Assembly (NCBI GenBank): GCA_038363925.1
Contig: JAQQWL010000001.1
Coordinates: 2,728,001 to 2,792,000, forward strand
DNA from: Apiospora phragmitis
Lineage: Eukaryota; Ascomycota; Sordariomycetes; Amphisphaeriales; Apiosporaceae
DNA: 64,000 nt
Reading direction: 5' to 3'
Under the pieces are notes generated by a model, which saw only the letters and a program-made list of their open reading frames with translations, had not been told where the DNA came from and searched no databases. The translations under genes were made by a program, and so were the position numbers. Each line of letters begins with the position of its first letter. The first letter of the stretch is position 1. Below are positions 13,000 through 23,632 of the stretch, piece by piece.

Positions 13000-14700
13000 C
13001 GAAAGCTTTAATAATGGCTATTAACTCCTTATCGTGGATTTAATAATTAAGTTTTAATCTATTTAGCTTTTTTAAAAAGAATACGACGGGTGCGACTTCC
13101 CGTTATCGTCCCGTTAGCTTAGCTGCTCTCTGATCGCATAGTCCGATACGTCGGTCTCTACCTCGAAAGGTTTATTAAGATTTACTACGCGAAGTATTAG
13201 TTCGCTAAGGATCTTATCCTTAATAGCTTAGAAGGCCGATTTTTCCTTATCGGTCTATTAAAATGGCTCGTCCTTCCGTATTAGGTGCGTAAAAAGTATC
13301 GCTATCTTACTAAATCCGGGGATAAAAATTCGATAATAATTAATTAGTCTTAAAAAGGATCTAACTTCCGTAACGCTTATAGGCTTAAGCTACTCTCGTA
13401 CTACTAATATTTTAAAGGGTTTTATTCGGATTTCTCCTAAAAATACCACGTATCCCACGAAGGTGACTAACTTCTTATAGAACTCGCTCTTCTCTAGGTT
13501 AATTAAGAGTCCAGCGTTTTATAGTTTTTAAAGTACCAGTTTAACGTATTCCTTATATTATTCCTCGTTTTTTAAATAAATAAGGATATCGTTTAGGTAA
13601 ACTATTACGAACTTATCGAGGTATTCTCATAAAATATAGTTAATTATACTTTAAAAACTCGTAGGCGTATTAATAAGTCTAAACGGCATAGCTTAATACT
13701 CGAAATATCCGTACTTAATTCGAAATACCGTTTTCTATTCTTCTCCTTTTTTAATACGGATTAGGTTATACGCGTTAAGTAAGTTAAGCGCTATAAAAAT
13801 AACTGCTTTATAAAGTTTATTACGTAGGTCGCTAATTAGGGGAAATAGATATCGGTTCTTAATAATAATTTCGTTAAGTTTTTAATAATCAATATATAAC
13901 CTTTATTTCTTTATCCCGTCCTTGTTTTTTTTAAGGACGAATAGAATAAGGTATCCTATTAATAAGGTAGATAATCGTATTACACCTTTCTCGAGGTTCT
14001 CGGTAATATATTCTTTAAGTATTTATTTATATTCTTAATTAAACTTATATATCGGTATAAACTATAATTCCTTTCCTTTTTTAAGGGGTATTTCGTAATC
14101 CTACCGTATATAAAACGGTAAACCCGTTTTTAACTTCTTATTAAAAAGGTTTTTAAACTACCGGTACTCTTTTAATATAATCGTTATAATATTCGGCTTA
14201 AGTTTTTTAGTAATAATATATACTCGAAATACTTTAAGCTTATTTAAGGGTCCCTTCTTAAAACGTTGCCCAGCGGCTAAACCTCTTCCTGGTATATCTT
14301 ACTAAAGTTAGCCTGTTCTCTAATTAATTTTAAAATTATTTACCCGTAACTAGGGTATCCTTAAAATCATATCGTATCTTAATACTTCCGTAATATCATA
14401 CGTAATTCGTTTATAACGTCCTCCGATATTAACCGAAAGGTTCGCGACTTCCCTTCGTACTTCTCTATTTTCGTAAGTTATAAGTCCTCTATCGACGGTC
14501 CTAAATCGGTATGGGGCGTCTTTCTCTTACTAGTTCAATTCTAAGCTATTAACGATTCGTAGTGAGATATAGTTTCTTTACGCTCCGCTATTAAGTAGCG
14601 CCCGAATAATAACTCTTTTAACGTTTATTATTAATATAATATATTTATAAATATCTCGTTTATCCGTTATATAGCATAGGGACCTGTTTTGTCCCGCCTA
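13000..14700 (-). pseudogene. Decayed reverse transcriptase/RNase H of element C
   Basis: The minus strand near 13575-13620 reads LDKFVIVYLNDILIY. This is the RT catalytic box YLDD with its first Asp changed to Asn (GAC to AAC, a RIP-type change), so the enzyme would be dead even without the stops. The homologous segment in element B near 7615-7650 reads YLDN. The boundaries of RT and RNase H are estimated from distance, not from motifs. Confidence 0.7.
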
Positions 14701-15769
14701 GTGTCATCCCTCTATATTCGGCGGCATCTATTTCCCGACTGTTATTAAAACCTAACTCGTTCTTCCGCTAGTTTCTAATATCGTCGAATTTACTTATATA
14801 GCGTAGCTCGCTTATAGGTAAGGGGTAGTGTGGTAGATTTAGTTATTATAGCTAGTTCGCGTATTTAGGATTCGGGTTTTTTAATAAACCTTAGTTCCGT
14901 TTATAATCCTTCGGGGTCGTTTACCTATTTTTATTAAATTAGGATTATTTCGTTATTATTATTAATACGGCTATTAACAATATTAACTATGCGAAATAGT
15001 CGTTTATTCGTATCTCGGAACGCCCTATTCGTAATTCTTCGTCCTCCTAAGGACGTTAATTATAAGTCTCGTAAATATTGATCGTAGTGGCGGGTCGTTA
15101 TTCTCGCAGTACTTATAACTGCCTTAAGGCTTTAGATTTTTCCTATGTATAGTCGAGGTATCGGTCCTTGTTATATATGGTCCAGTATTACCTTTTTAGA
15201 TAATATTTCCTTAACTACCGGGGGTCTTTTTATACTAATAGGTATACACGGCGTAGGTCGGGGATAATAGTTTTAACTTTCCCGATCGTGTAGTCGAGGT
15301 GTGGTTATACGATAGGCCTTTTACCGATTCGTCGGGAGAACTAATTATTCTCTAGTTTCTCCGCGAAGTGTTCTATATAGGCGTCGTGTACGTAAAAAAT
15401 CCATAACAGGGTAAAATAAGCTTTATAAATAAGAGATACTCAAGGGTCGTCTCCTACTGCGTAATTACCGTGTACCCTTTACTTAAAACTATAGGCGATA
15501 AGAGTTTATCGTAATTTCCGGGATTCGGGGGATAGAATACTAGGGATAGTAAGCCATCCATCAATCTCCAAATCTCGTGGTTTCGCAACTTCCACCACTA
15601 ACTCGTTCATAAGCATACTAACCAGTCGTTCAGGTCCTTCTAAGTTAGGATCCTCGTCTTCTAAGTCGTAGGGTATAAGGGCGGTGCCTTCTAAAGGTTC
15701 TCTTCTAACCATGACAAGTGTTCGCGTCCGGCGGCCTCCCTTCCTTAGGGCCTTAGGGAACTATCCGGT

Positions 15770-17100
15770 TCCTTCCTTATCCGCTAAGTGAGTAGGGCAC
15801 CTATCGTCGTAGTAGGCTATCCAGGATAGGCTGCCGTGTAATATATTTAGTATATTATTAGCGCTACTTCTTTTAATAGTTACTAAGGTTCCTTTTATTC
15901 TAGTAGTATTAACGTAGCGTCCGTTAAGGACTCGGTTAAACGTCTTTTTAGGGCTCCCTATAATCCCGTGCGAAGTGCCCGTTCTTTCCGCAGTTATAAC
16001 AGGTAACATCCTTCTTATATCTCCCTTATTATCTCGTTAAGTAGCGTTAAGGTTTATAAGTTTACTATATTAATTATAAGCGGTAAATCGTGTCTTATTA
16101 TTAGCCGGCTATCGTAATTACTTAACGTTAACTCGGTTAACGTTAATCTAGCCTCGGTTATTTCACCGGGTTTATCCTCTCTATTTCTCCCTACGTCGCT
16201 TATAAAGCCGCGTATCGATCTTAATAGCTAACTCTATATAACTAAGGAAATTAATAGGGATATTAAGTCGGCTTAATTCGTTCTTAACTTCCTCTTTAAA
16301 GCCTCGATAATATATTATAATCTTAATATCCTCGGTACTATCGAGGCGTGCTATAATACGTCGGAACTCGGCCGAGTAACTAGCTACAAATCCTTTCTGT
16401 CGTAGGGTCTCGAGTTCTCGTTCCGCCTATCGCTTCTCGTCGGGATCCTAGAAAAGTAACTTAAGAGCTTCTTCAAATCCTTTATAATTACTAAAAATCC
16501 TCTAGGTCTCGTTTCGACACAGCTTAACTTACTAATCGTATTCTATAAGTTCGTCGAGGTAAGGTTCGAACTAAGCGAATACCTTACCCTTTAAAAAAGA
16601 AGCGGTATACACCACGCGCTAGGTTAAGTCGGTAAACGTTCCCTCGTAAAAGCGTTAATAAGCCTTAACCTAAACTAGGAATCCTCGGAGGTTTCCGCTA
16701 GTTCCGTCGAAGGCGTTAGGAGCGCTGATCTTCATTCCTCCTTTAGGTGCGACAAGGGTTTGGATAATATTGGCGGCTGCCTAAAGAACTCGGATCTGTT
16801 CTCGTAAATCGTTAGGGTCGGTCTTATCCTTATTAAAGGGCTTAGGCCGCTAATAGTTCCGGAGGTTACGGTTCTTATTCTTAAGTCGAGCGTAATAAGT
16901 TTTATAATTAACGTTCTTTTATTTTAAGGCTTTAAATCGTTCCTTAAATGCCTACTACTCGTCGTCGCTATTATCGCTATCGATATTTATAAGAGGGGGC
17001 GACTACGCAGCGCTAGGTCTAGCGGCTAGTCCCTTCCCGTGACGAGTATTATTATTAATAAGAGCAGACATATTTTCCTAAGAGATATTGCTTAAGGGTC
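15770..17100 (-). pseudogene. Decayed gag of element C with CCHC zinc knuckle
   Basis: On the minus strand near 15958-16001 the residues C-Y-N-C-G-K-N-G-H-F-A-R-D-Y can be read. This is a CX2CX4HX4C nucleocapsid knuckle in which the last cysteine has become tyrosine (TGT to TAT). Open stretches of about 70-80 codons survive around it (15506-15712 and 15761-16009), but stops break the frame repeatedly. Gag would form the particle and bind element RNA. It lies directly next to the 5' LTR, as expected. The boundaries are approximate. Confidence 0.7.
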
Positions 17101-17135
17101 TAAGTAATAACTCGTAAGAACAAGAGCGATCAAAA

Positions 17136-17732
17136 TATAACGAACGGCTATCGGGGTTTAAAAGAAACCTCGTTAAACGTGCTTAGGGTTTATATTAATT
17201 AAGACGAAAAAATATTTAAATATATAAAAAACTCGGTTTTTTAATATAATAAGTAATATTTTAATTAATTATAAAACTTAATTAAAAAGTATAATAAGTT
17301 CGTTAAAATAATATACTTTATTAATATATTAAATTAATATTTAAATTAATCGTTAAAATAAAAAATATCTATATAAAATATATAGGAAAAGTTTATCGTT
17401 ATATATCTAATCTCTCCTTTACCGATCGTTTTAGCTCTCGGGGATCTCGCAAGATCTCGTCGAGCCGGCTCTTTGGATCTCGCCAAAATCCCGAGATCCG
17501 TCATGTAACGCGGCTATCCGCCGAGGTCTTTCGATACGGTCGTATATATCTATCCTTCCTGCCCTTAGGTTTAATATCGCGGTAAGAGCCTTAACTAGTT
17601 ATTATTCGTAATATTAATTATAACGAGTTTTAAATAATTATTAAAACTAATCGAGCTAGTAAACGCCGCGGGGTATTATAGTACCGTTTCGTAAAGTGGG
17701 TCTAGGTCGCGTAAATAGGCTAGGTCGTAATA
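17136..17732 (-). repeat. 5' LTR of element C
   Basis: This 597 bp LTR is the partner of 10024-10620. It starts TATAACGAAC on the plus strand, where the partner has TGTAACGAAC (a transition), and ends GGTCGTAATA. It has more C-to-T/G-to-A changes than its partner. Confidence 0.85.
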
Positions 17733-17737
17733 AAGAT
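17733..17737. repeat. Target-site duplication of element C, right copy
   Basis: The bases AAGAT lie directly next to the right LTR end and pair with GAGAT at 10019-10023. Confidence 0.7.
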
Positions 17738-18683
17738 TTATAGGTTTATTATAATAACTATACGCGGTAATATTTTTAAGCTACATATTATAATAATAAC
17801 GTAATCGTCTTATATTAGCCTAGATCCGACTAGTTTATCGTTATTATCCGCCTTACTTCTCGCGGCGTTATTCGTATATACGAATATCGATCTTAATTAT
17901 AAGCTCTATATACGAAAGGGAGTTATCGGGGGTATCGAGCTAGCTAAGTTCGTTTTTAACGTTCTCTTTTAATTCTCGGTAATATATTATAATTTTAATA
18001 GCTTCGGTATAATTTAGTCGGACTATAATACGTCGGAACTCGGCGGTATAAGCGGCGGCTAATCCTTTTTACTTAAGAGTTTTAAGCTTTCTTTTTGCCT
18101 GTCGTTTTTTATCGGGGTCCTAAAAAAGTAATTTAAAGGCGTTTTCGAAGCTATCGTAGTTTTCGAAGATTCGTTATACCTCCGTGCGGCACAATTCTAT
18201 TTATTAATCGTTTTTTATAAGTTTATTTAAGTAGCGTTCGAACTAAACCAGCGCTTTACTTTTAAAAAACGAGGCAGCGTAAATAACTCGTTAAGTAGGG
18301 TTTTAAAACGTTCTTTTATAAAACCGCTAATAAGCTTTAACCTAAACGAGAAACCCTCGTAAGTTTTTACTCGTTTTATTAAACGGCGTAAATAAACTAA
18401 TCTTTATTCCCTTTTTTAATATAATAAGGGTTTAGATAATATTAGCGGCGGTATAGAAGAGACGTACTTCTTCGCGTAACTTATTAATATCAGGTATTTA
18501 TCCTAAGTTTTCCCGTATTAAGAGGGTGTTACGTTCCCTTTCGAGTTTAGCGTAGTAGTGTTAATAGTTAGCGCTTTCCTGTTTAAGTTCCTTAATTCGT
18601 TTAGCTAACGCCTATCGAGTAGGGCCGTCGTCGCTATCATCGCTATCTACCTCTATAGCGGGGTCCCGTTAAGGGGTACTTGG
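17733..18683 (-). pseudogene. Right-hand gag remnant of element B
   Basis: On the minus strand this is homologous to element A gag upstream of the zinc knuckle (A 930-1880 read in reverse), for example the AT-rich stretch shared between 17738-17810 and the reverse complement of 1805-1880. It is the half of B gag separated from 4690-10023 by element C. Its start next to the 5' LTR is missing: sequence matching A around 910-925 joins directly to mid-LTR sequence at about 18684. Confidence 0.65.
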
Positions 18684-19084
18684 ATTAATTATTAAAATAG
18701 AGAGTATTTATATAAAATATATAAGAAACGTTCGTAATTATATATTTAATCCTTCCTTTACTGGTTTTTTTAGATCACGTCGCGGATTAATAATCCGTTC
18801 CGGTTAGCTTACCGGGAGCGTCGTAATCCCGTAGCTCGTAGCTCACCGGGAGCGTCGTGATCCTGTCGCTCGTCACGTAATTCCCGTTAAGTGCCTATCC
18901 TCCCTATAATCCGCCGTGGGGTTTCTATATTAGGCGCTTATTAATCGCGAAATATAAATAAATTTATATTAATATAATTAATAGTTTTATCGGTATTAGT
19001 AATATTATAACCTTGCCGGGGTATAATAGTTCCGTACCGATACTTTCTATAAGTCTAGCTATATAATTAGGCTAGGTCGTAATA
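18684..19084 (-). repeat. Truncated 5' LTR of element B
   Basis: About 400 bp align with the right two thirds of the LTR at 4071-4689 and with the complementary strand of 169-814, ending in GGTCGTAATA at 19075-19084. The inner third of the LTR, the primer-binding region and the gag start are deleted. Confidence 0.65.
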
Positions 19085-21175
19085 TATAAATATATACTTA
19101 ATTAATAAACGATTTATAAATAACCGTACGAAAGAAAACCGACTAGTTTACGGTAATAAATTACTATATAATAGCCGACTATTAGGATAGGAAAGTAGTT
19201 AATAACTCGTTAATACTTTCTAGCTATAGTTATTATATAAGAACCGGCAGTTCGAACAAAGAACCTGCTAAGTCTGCTATAAGTAAGGCTGTTAATCGAT
19301 AAACCACCTAGCCGAAGAGCGAACCCGTACGATAATCTAATACCTCTAAACGTGTAATAACGTTGGACAAGATTTCCTTACCTAGGAAGAATACGGGGAT
19401 TTCGTCCGAAACTAAGAAGGGAAAAGAGAGGAGCTAAAAAACGACGAAAAGGGGTACGACTATCTCGATCCGGAAAACGTATAATAAAGTATTACTTACT
19501 TAATAGACGCCGCGTTTTATTACTAGCTTATTAGCGAGGATATTTATTCGACGAATATTTAATTAAATTAGGAACGACGAACGAGAAAAGACTAATAATT
19601 AATATTATGTCGCTCCGAGAATCGTATAAAAAAAGGGAGAACTCGGAGATCTGTTAAGTCGACGGCCGAGATAACCTTATAAACGCCTTTACTAAGAAAT
19701 CTCTAAATAGAGCCCTTAAATAACTAATATTAATTAATAGGTTAACCGTACGCGTAAAAGCGTACGTTAAGAGACTAGATTCGTATAGCGAGTAAAAAAG
19801 AGATGAGAAAGAGAGATATCTTCTTTTTTAACGAGGTATAACGTATTTCGATATACGACGGCGTATTTATTATTGTTATTACTTTTATTATTATTATTAC
19901 TTTTATTATTATTTTTATTATTATTTTTTTTTTAAATTATTCCTTTTAATTTATAACGAGAAGTAATATATATAAATATATAATAACTTTCTTTATTATT
20001 ATTATTACGAAAGGACCTGTTACTTAACTAAGTTAATATTAGGAAGGTATAGTATCACCTATACGGCTCAGGCAGGCACCGAATACCGGATTAGCGTAAC
20101 CTATCCGTACGAGACCCTTGCGGAAGGAAGACTCGTTTTAAAAGGGGGAGCTGCTCAAGTCTATTATTAAAACAAAGACTGCCAGTATTAGAACAGCAGG
20201 AACTGAGGTTTTCTATATTACCTTAAAAAGGGTACTACGTACCTACGCGTACGAACCCCTTTCTATTTTATAAAGAGGGGTATACGATACCCCTCGTAGC
20301 TAGTAAAAAAGATAAATATAAATAATAAAATATAACGATTAAACCCCGATTGAACCCGGAACCTGTACGTATGTACGAGAGCTTATTTAATAATAAGAGT
20401 TTTCGGTTTATTAAAGAGAAAGTTAGAAATTATTTTAAAAAAATGCCCGAATATAGTCTTTAAATTAAAGCTTACGAAAATAAATATATTAAAAATATAC
20501 CGCTAGGCTAAGATTAATATATTAATTCTTTTTATAATTAAAAACGTTTAAAAAACGGCTAAAATTTATCCGCGGGATTACTCGAAGCCGTTATCGTTAA
20601 AATACGTTATCTTAAAAAATATAAAGGTTAATTAAATACGTTTAAAGCTATTAAAAATATTTAAGAAAGAATTAATACCCGATTTCTTTACCGAATTAAT
20701 TTTAATACTTATTAAAACACTCTTTAATAATTACGGAATAATAGTCGGAAATTAGTTATTACGGACTTTACTTTTAAAATATCCTTTTAACGGCTTTTTA
20801 TCAAAAAGGTTAATAAGGCTTTAAATTAAAACGTTAATAAAATCGCGTATCTCGAAACTTAAGTCGATTATTTTTAAACTAAACTCGATAAAAAAACTAC
20901 GAAAATATATTAAAAAGTAAAAATCGTACCGGTATAACGATTTATTCGTATAGCTAATATACGCCGGGCTAAGCGGAGGCTAAGGGGTAGGGTCGTATAC
21001 GAGGACGAAGCCAGCGACGTCGAAGTGTTAGGAGGGCCTCGTAACATTATAGAAGCTATAAAAGATAATAGCACGAAGGCGGAGGATTATATTATTATTA
21101 AAAACAACGAAAGATAGTATATTTACGTTAATTCTAGCTATAGAAATAGCTTTAATTACAGGGGTAAGAGTAGCT
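19085..21175. other. Unrecognised RIP-mutated sequence
   Basis: This stretch is AT-rich with the same CpA depletion as the retrotransposons, so it was probably repeated DNA, but I could not align it with elements A, B or C. In particular it does not continue the interrupted reverse transcriptase of element A. Stretches at about 20380-21000 read in places like a decayed open frame on the plus strand. It contains a TTA-type microsatellite (19869-19930). No gene can be supported. Confidence 0.5.
19869..19930. repeat. TTA/T-rich microsatellite
   Basis: An imperfect run of TTA and TTATT units ending in a run of T. It may have arisen from slippage in RIP-created AT-rich DNA. Confidence 0.7.
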
Positions 21176-21758
21176 CAGTAAAGTGGCCCGTGAGGGGGTG
21201 GCCCGTGAGGGGGTGCTTTAGCTTATGCATCCTATTTTGAATACTATCTTCTCCCTTCTCCTAGCGGACTCCTAGCGGACAAAGCAGTCAAGCCAAAGCC
21301 GACACCACTCTGCGGATCTGTTTCTTGTGTGTCGACGTTAGCATCGTGTCATCAAGCAGACCCCGTCTGTCTGGTACAGCGAACAGCAATCCCGAAATCG
21401 ACAACTCGGGAAGGTGCAAGGGGATTTATTATTGCCCACATTCAAAATTGAAGCGCGTCAGGTTGGGAGTGAAGAAACCTTGAAATAGTGCATGTATAGA
21501 GTTTGAACTCTTCTCTGGAAGTAGGTATTCAACTTATTACAGCTTTTCAAACCAAATATCCCCGAGTTAGCCGAAAACCCCGGCCTGATCTGATCCACAC
21601 CAGTGGTGCTCCCACTTAACAAGATGTGCCGGGCTGTGAGTGAAGACAATCCCAGCTTGATCCAGCATCTGCTCCAGATTGCGCAGCTGCCACTCACGCG
21701 CATAGTGGGGTTGGGGCCGGAAGTGCACGCTACGGAGTCTCGGGAGACGCTGTTTCTG
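21176..21758. other. Transition from RIP block to gene-bearing DNA
   Basis: Base composition and CpA/TpG content become normal within a few tens of bases. The stretch holds a 15 bp tandem repeat (21183-21212) and otherwise only the 3' flank of the F-box gene. Short open frames at 21458-21703 look like chance and are not supported. Confidence 0.5.
21183..21212. repeat. 15 bp tandem duplication at the RIP boundary
   Basis: GTGGCCCGTGAGGGG occurs twice head to tail and is followed by GTG. It is GC-rich and sits exactly where the AT-rich block ends. Confidence 0.75.
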
Positions 21759-23243
21759 TTACTCCGGCGGCCCTACCGCCTCGGCCAGTTGCTTGAACTG
21801 GCGTACCGAGGCATCGAAGTAACTCTCTTGGCCCGTGAGCATGAAGTTGTCGAAACTGAAATCCCGCTCCATTTTGGGAAAGCAATCGCACAGGTCCAGC
21901 CGCTCCAGGTTGGGAGGCAGCAGGTCCGGCAAAGACAGATGCTCAATTTGCTGCGCCGGCCCGAACAGGCTGCAATTGTCTATGCTCAAGACCCTAAGCT
22001 TTACCATGGAGGGGAGGCAGGTGAGAAGGCTGGAAGAGCCGATGTGAAGGTAGGAATGAAGCTCGAACGAGGCTAGGCGGAGCTCCTCCAGCGTCTCGGC
22101 GCGGAGCAGCAGGGCTGTATCCAGGGTTGCCTCCGAATGAGGGGATACATATGATGAACGGGAATGCCCATCGTGCATACGGGTCGCATCCAAACTCAAG
22201 CGGCGCAGACTCGTGGCCATCTCACAGGCCGCGTAGAAGTACGCGCAATGGTAGTTGACGCTTGAGAGGTCTAACGTCTCGATTTGGGACATCCACGTAG
22301 GAAGGTTGACACCCTCGATGTGGCTCGCCGAGCTATTCACCTGGAATAAAGACTGGAATCCGTCATCGCGCAATGTTTCGATATGGCGAAGCGTGGGTAG
22401 TTTCAAAAGCGCCCCAACCGTGTCGAATGAGACACTGGACAGCCCACGTGGTATCTCCTGCACTTGAAGCTGCAAGGTTGCTAATTTCGGCAGGACGGTC
22501 CAAACAGTGGCATGGTTGCGTAGACATTCCCAAAGGATCATGTTCACCACTTTACACGGCCAAAAATGGTGCTCTTCCAGAAGTACTGCGTTTACCTCTG
22601 GAAGCAGACAGAGAAGAGCACCAAGGAGTTTCTGAGGGACCCTAGCATACTCTCTCTTTCGCAAGTCATGAGCAATAATTTCGTCGGAACCTTCTCCAGA
22701 GTCCAGGGGCGGTGTGTGAAGCCCGGCTATGTTCAAGACCTTTCTCTCAACGCCCGAGGTATCGGAGAACTCGTGGGCGTGAGACTTCCAGGTTGCGCTG
22801 ATGGGTTGAGTATAACGGTCAAGCTGGATTCCGGGAAACCTGTCATTAGGTAAACCGCTGACGGACAAGGGACAGGCCATGTATTTGATGTGCAGCCGTA
22901 AAGGGGGGTGGTGTGTCAGTGTCCGGAGTAGTCGCACCATGGTGTACGTGCCAACAAGCGGATGGTCGCTTTCAGGCAGTTTCGCGTCGTCTAGGGGGGC
23001 GTTGCTCCCATTTCCACTTGATTCGTCAAGTTCCTTAAAGTCGGTAAAGAGAATGATGGAACGATAGAGCCATGGCCGCGCCACAGCGTCTGCGGAACGG
23101 CCTGTGAGGCATAGATTCCGCAGGACAGAGCGGTTGGCCAGGAACTCTTGGGAGGGCAAGCGAGCGCCTAGCTCGAGTCGTGGGAGCTCGAAATGGCGGA
23201 CGATTTCCAACTTGAGCTCTGCTGGCAGGCTGTGCCAAGACAT
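21759..23243 (-). CDS. F-box/LRR-like protein
   Basis: A single-exon frame of 494 aa. Residues 1-60 look like an F-box: the start LPAELKLEIVRHFELPRL fits the LPxELxxxI pattern, and it is followed by NLCLTGRSADAVARPWLYRSI, the usual second half of fungal F-boxes. The C-terminal half has leucine-rich-repeat-like segments (LRRLSLDA, LEELRLASFEL, LRVLSIDNCSLFG, LERLDLCDCF). F-box proteins bind Skp1 and present substrates to SCF ubiquitin ligases; the LRR-like part would be the substrate side. That role is inferred from family. The target is unknown. No frame breaks or introns are visible. The ATG at 23243 is the first in frame. It is the first intact gene after the RIP block, reading towards it. 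Confidence 0.78.
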   Translation of the reverse strand: MSWHSLPAELKLEIVRHFELPRLELGARLPSQEFLANRSVLRNLCLTGRSADAVARPWLYRSIILFTDFKELDESSGNGSNAPLDDAKLPESDHPLVGTYTMVRLLRTLTHHPPLRLHIKYMACPLSVSGLPNDRFPGIQLDRYTQPISATWKSHAHEFSDTSGVERKVLNIAGLHTPPLDSGEGSDEIIAHDLRKREYARVPQKLLGALLCLLPEVNAVLLEEHHFWPCKVVNMILWECLRNHATVWTVLPKLATLQLQVQEIPRGLSSVSFDTVGALLKLPTLRHIETLRDDGFQSLFQVNSSASHIEGVNLPTWMSQIETLDLSSVNYHCAYFYAACEMATSLRRLSLDATRMHDGHSRSSYVSPHSEATLDTALLLRAETLEELRLASFELHSYLHIGSSSLLTCLPSMVKLRVLSIDNCSLFGPAQQIEHLSLPDLLPPNLERLDLCDCFPKMERDFSFDNFMLTGQESYFDASVRQFKQLAEAVGPPE

Positions 23244-23632
23244 GGTATGGTGGTGCTGGTGGATCTTAGAATAGCTAAAGGCTGGGATGACTTTGGATTT
23301 TGCTCAGGCATGGAATAAATCAATATTCTGACTTGCGACCATCAATGTTTATGGGCGACCCACCTGTGTTTTAATCACCCGGGAGCATCCGCGGGTGCCT
23401 AAAATACAGAATCCCGCGCCCCAATCAGAAACGCCATCATTTGTGCCCTGCGTCCTTCTATTGGCTGACAGATCAGATTGGCGTTTCAACATACATAAGT
23501 ACATCATCTGAACAATGAAAAGTACGTAAGGTAGGCACAGTGCTATTGAGGTGCATGTATTATTTGATCATGCTATTTGGCGGCAGCGGGGCAGTACACA
23601 GAACCCAGCTCCCCCTCTTGATAAATATACCC
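23244..23632. other. Intergenic, F-box upstream and GH3 downstream
   Basis: 389 bp between two minus-strand genes. It should contain the F-box promoter and the 3' end of the glucosidase transcript. I see no distinct motif. Confidence 0.4.

Larger units (their letters stand above)
10024..17732 (-). mobile_element. Complete Ty3/gypsy-type retrotransposon C, nested in B
   Basis: The element is 7709 bp with two 597 bp LTRs (10024-10620 and 17136-17732) in direct orientation, coding on the minus strand. Reading from right to left it has gag with a CCHC knuckle near 15958-16001, reverse transcriptase with a YLND box (from YLDD) near 13585-13600, and integrase with a GLPETIISDRDKL-like segment near 12110-12170. 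Integrase downstream of RT is the Ty3/gypsy gene order. The 5 bp next to its ends, GAGAT (10019-10023) and AAGAT (17733-17737), fit a target-site duplication with one G to A change. It carries less RIP damage than A and B in places, consistent with being the youngest layer. Confidence 0.87.
4071..19084 (-). mobile_element. Ty3/gypsy-type element B, split by element C
   Basis: Element B is on the minus strand. Its 3' LTR is 4071-4689, its pol and part of gag are 4690-10023, the rest of gag is 17733-18683, and a truncated 5' LTR is 18684-19084. The two halves are one element. The gag sequence ending at 10023 and resuming at 17733 is continuous when compared with element A around 1800-1930, and a 5 bp duplication flanks the inserted element C. 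The flanks of B itself (CTCCT on the left, TATAA on the right) do not match, so its outer ends were rearranged or mutated beyond recognition. It is heavily RIP-mutated throughout. Confidence 0.75.
1..21175. other. RIP-mutated AT-rich repeat block
   Basis: The whole stretch is AT-rich, has no long open reading frame, and almost lacks CpA and TpG while TpA and CpG are frequent. That is the expected product of repeat-induced point mutation, which changes C to T mainly in CpA of duplicated DNA in ascomycetes. Stops in former coding sequence are mostly of the CAA/TGG to TAA/TAG/TGA kind. Retrotransposon LTRs, zinc knuckle, reverse transcriptase and integrase remnants can still be traced inside. 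No host gene was found here. The change to normal gene-bearing composition near 21176 is abrupt. Confidence 0.93.

Noticed and set aside
4071..17732. Tandem array of three LTRs sharing a central LTR (LTR-internal-LTR-internal-LTR)
   Set aside because: The 5 bp flanks of 10024-17732 and the continuity of gag across it show a nested insertion instead.
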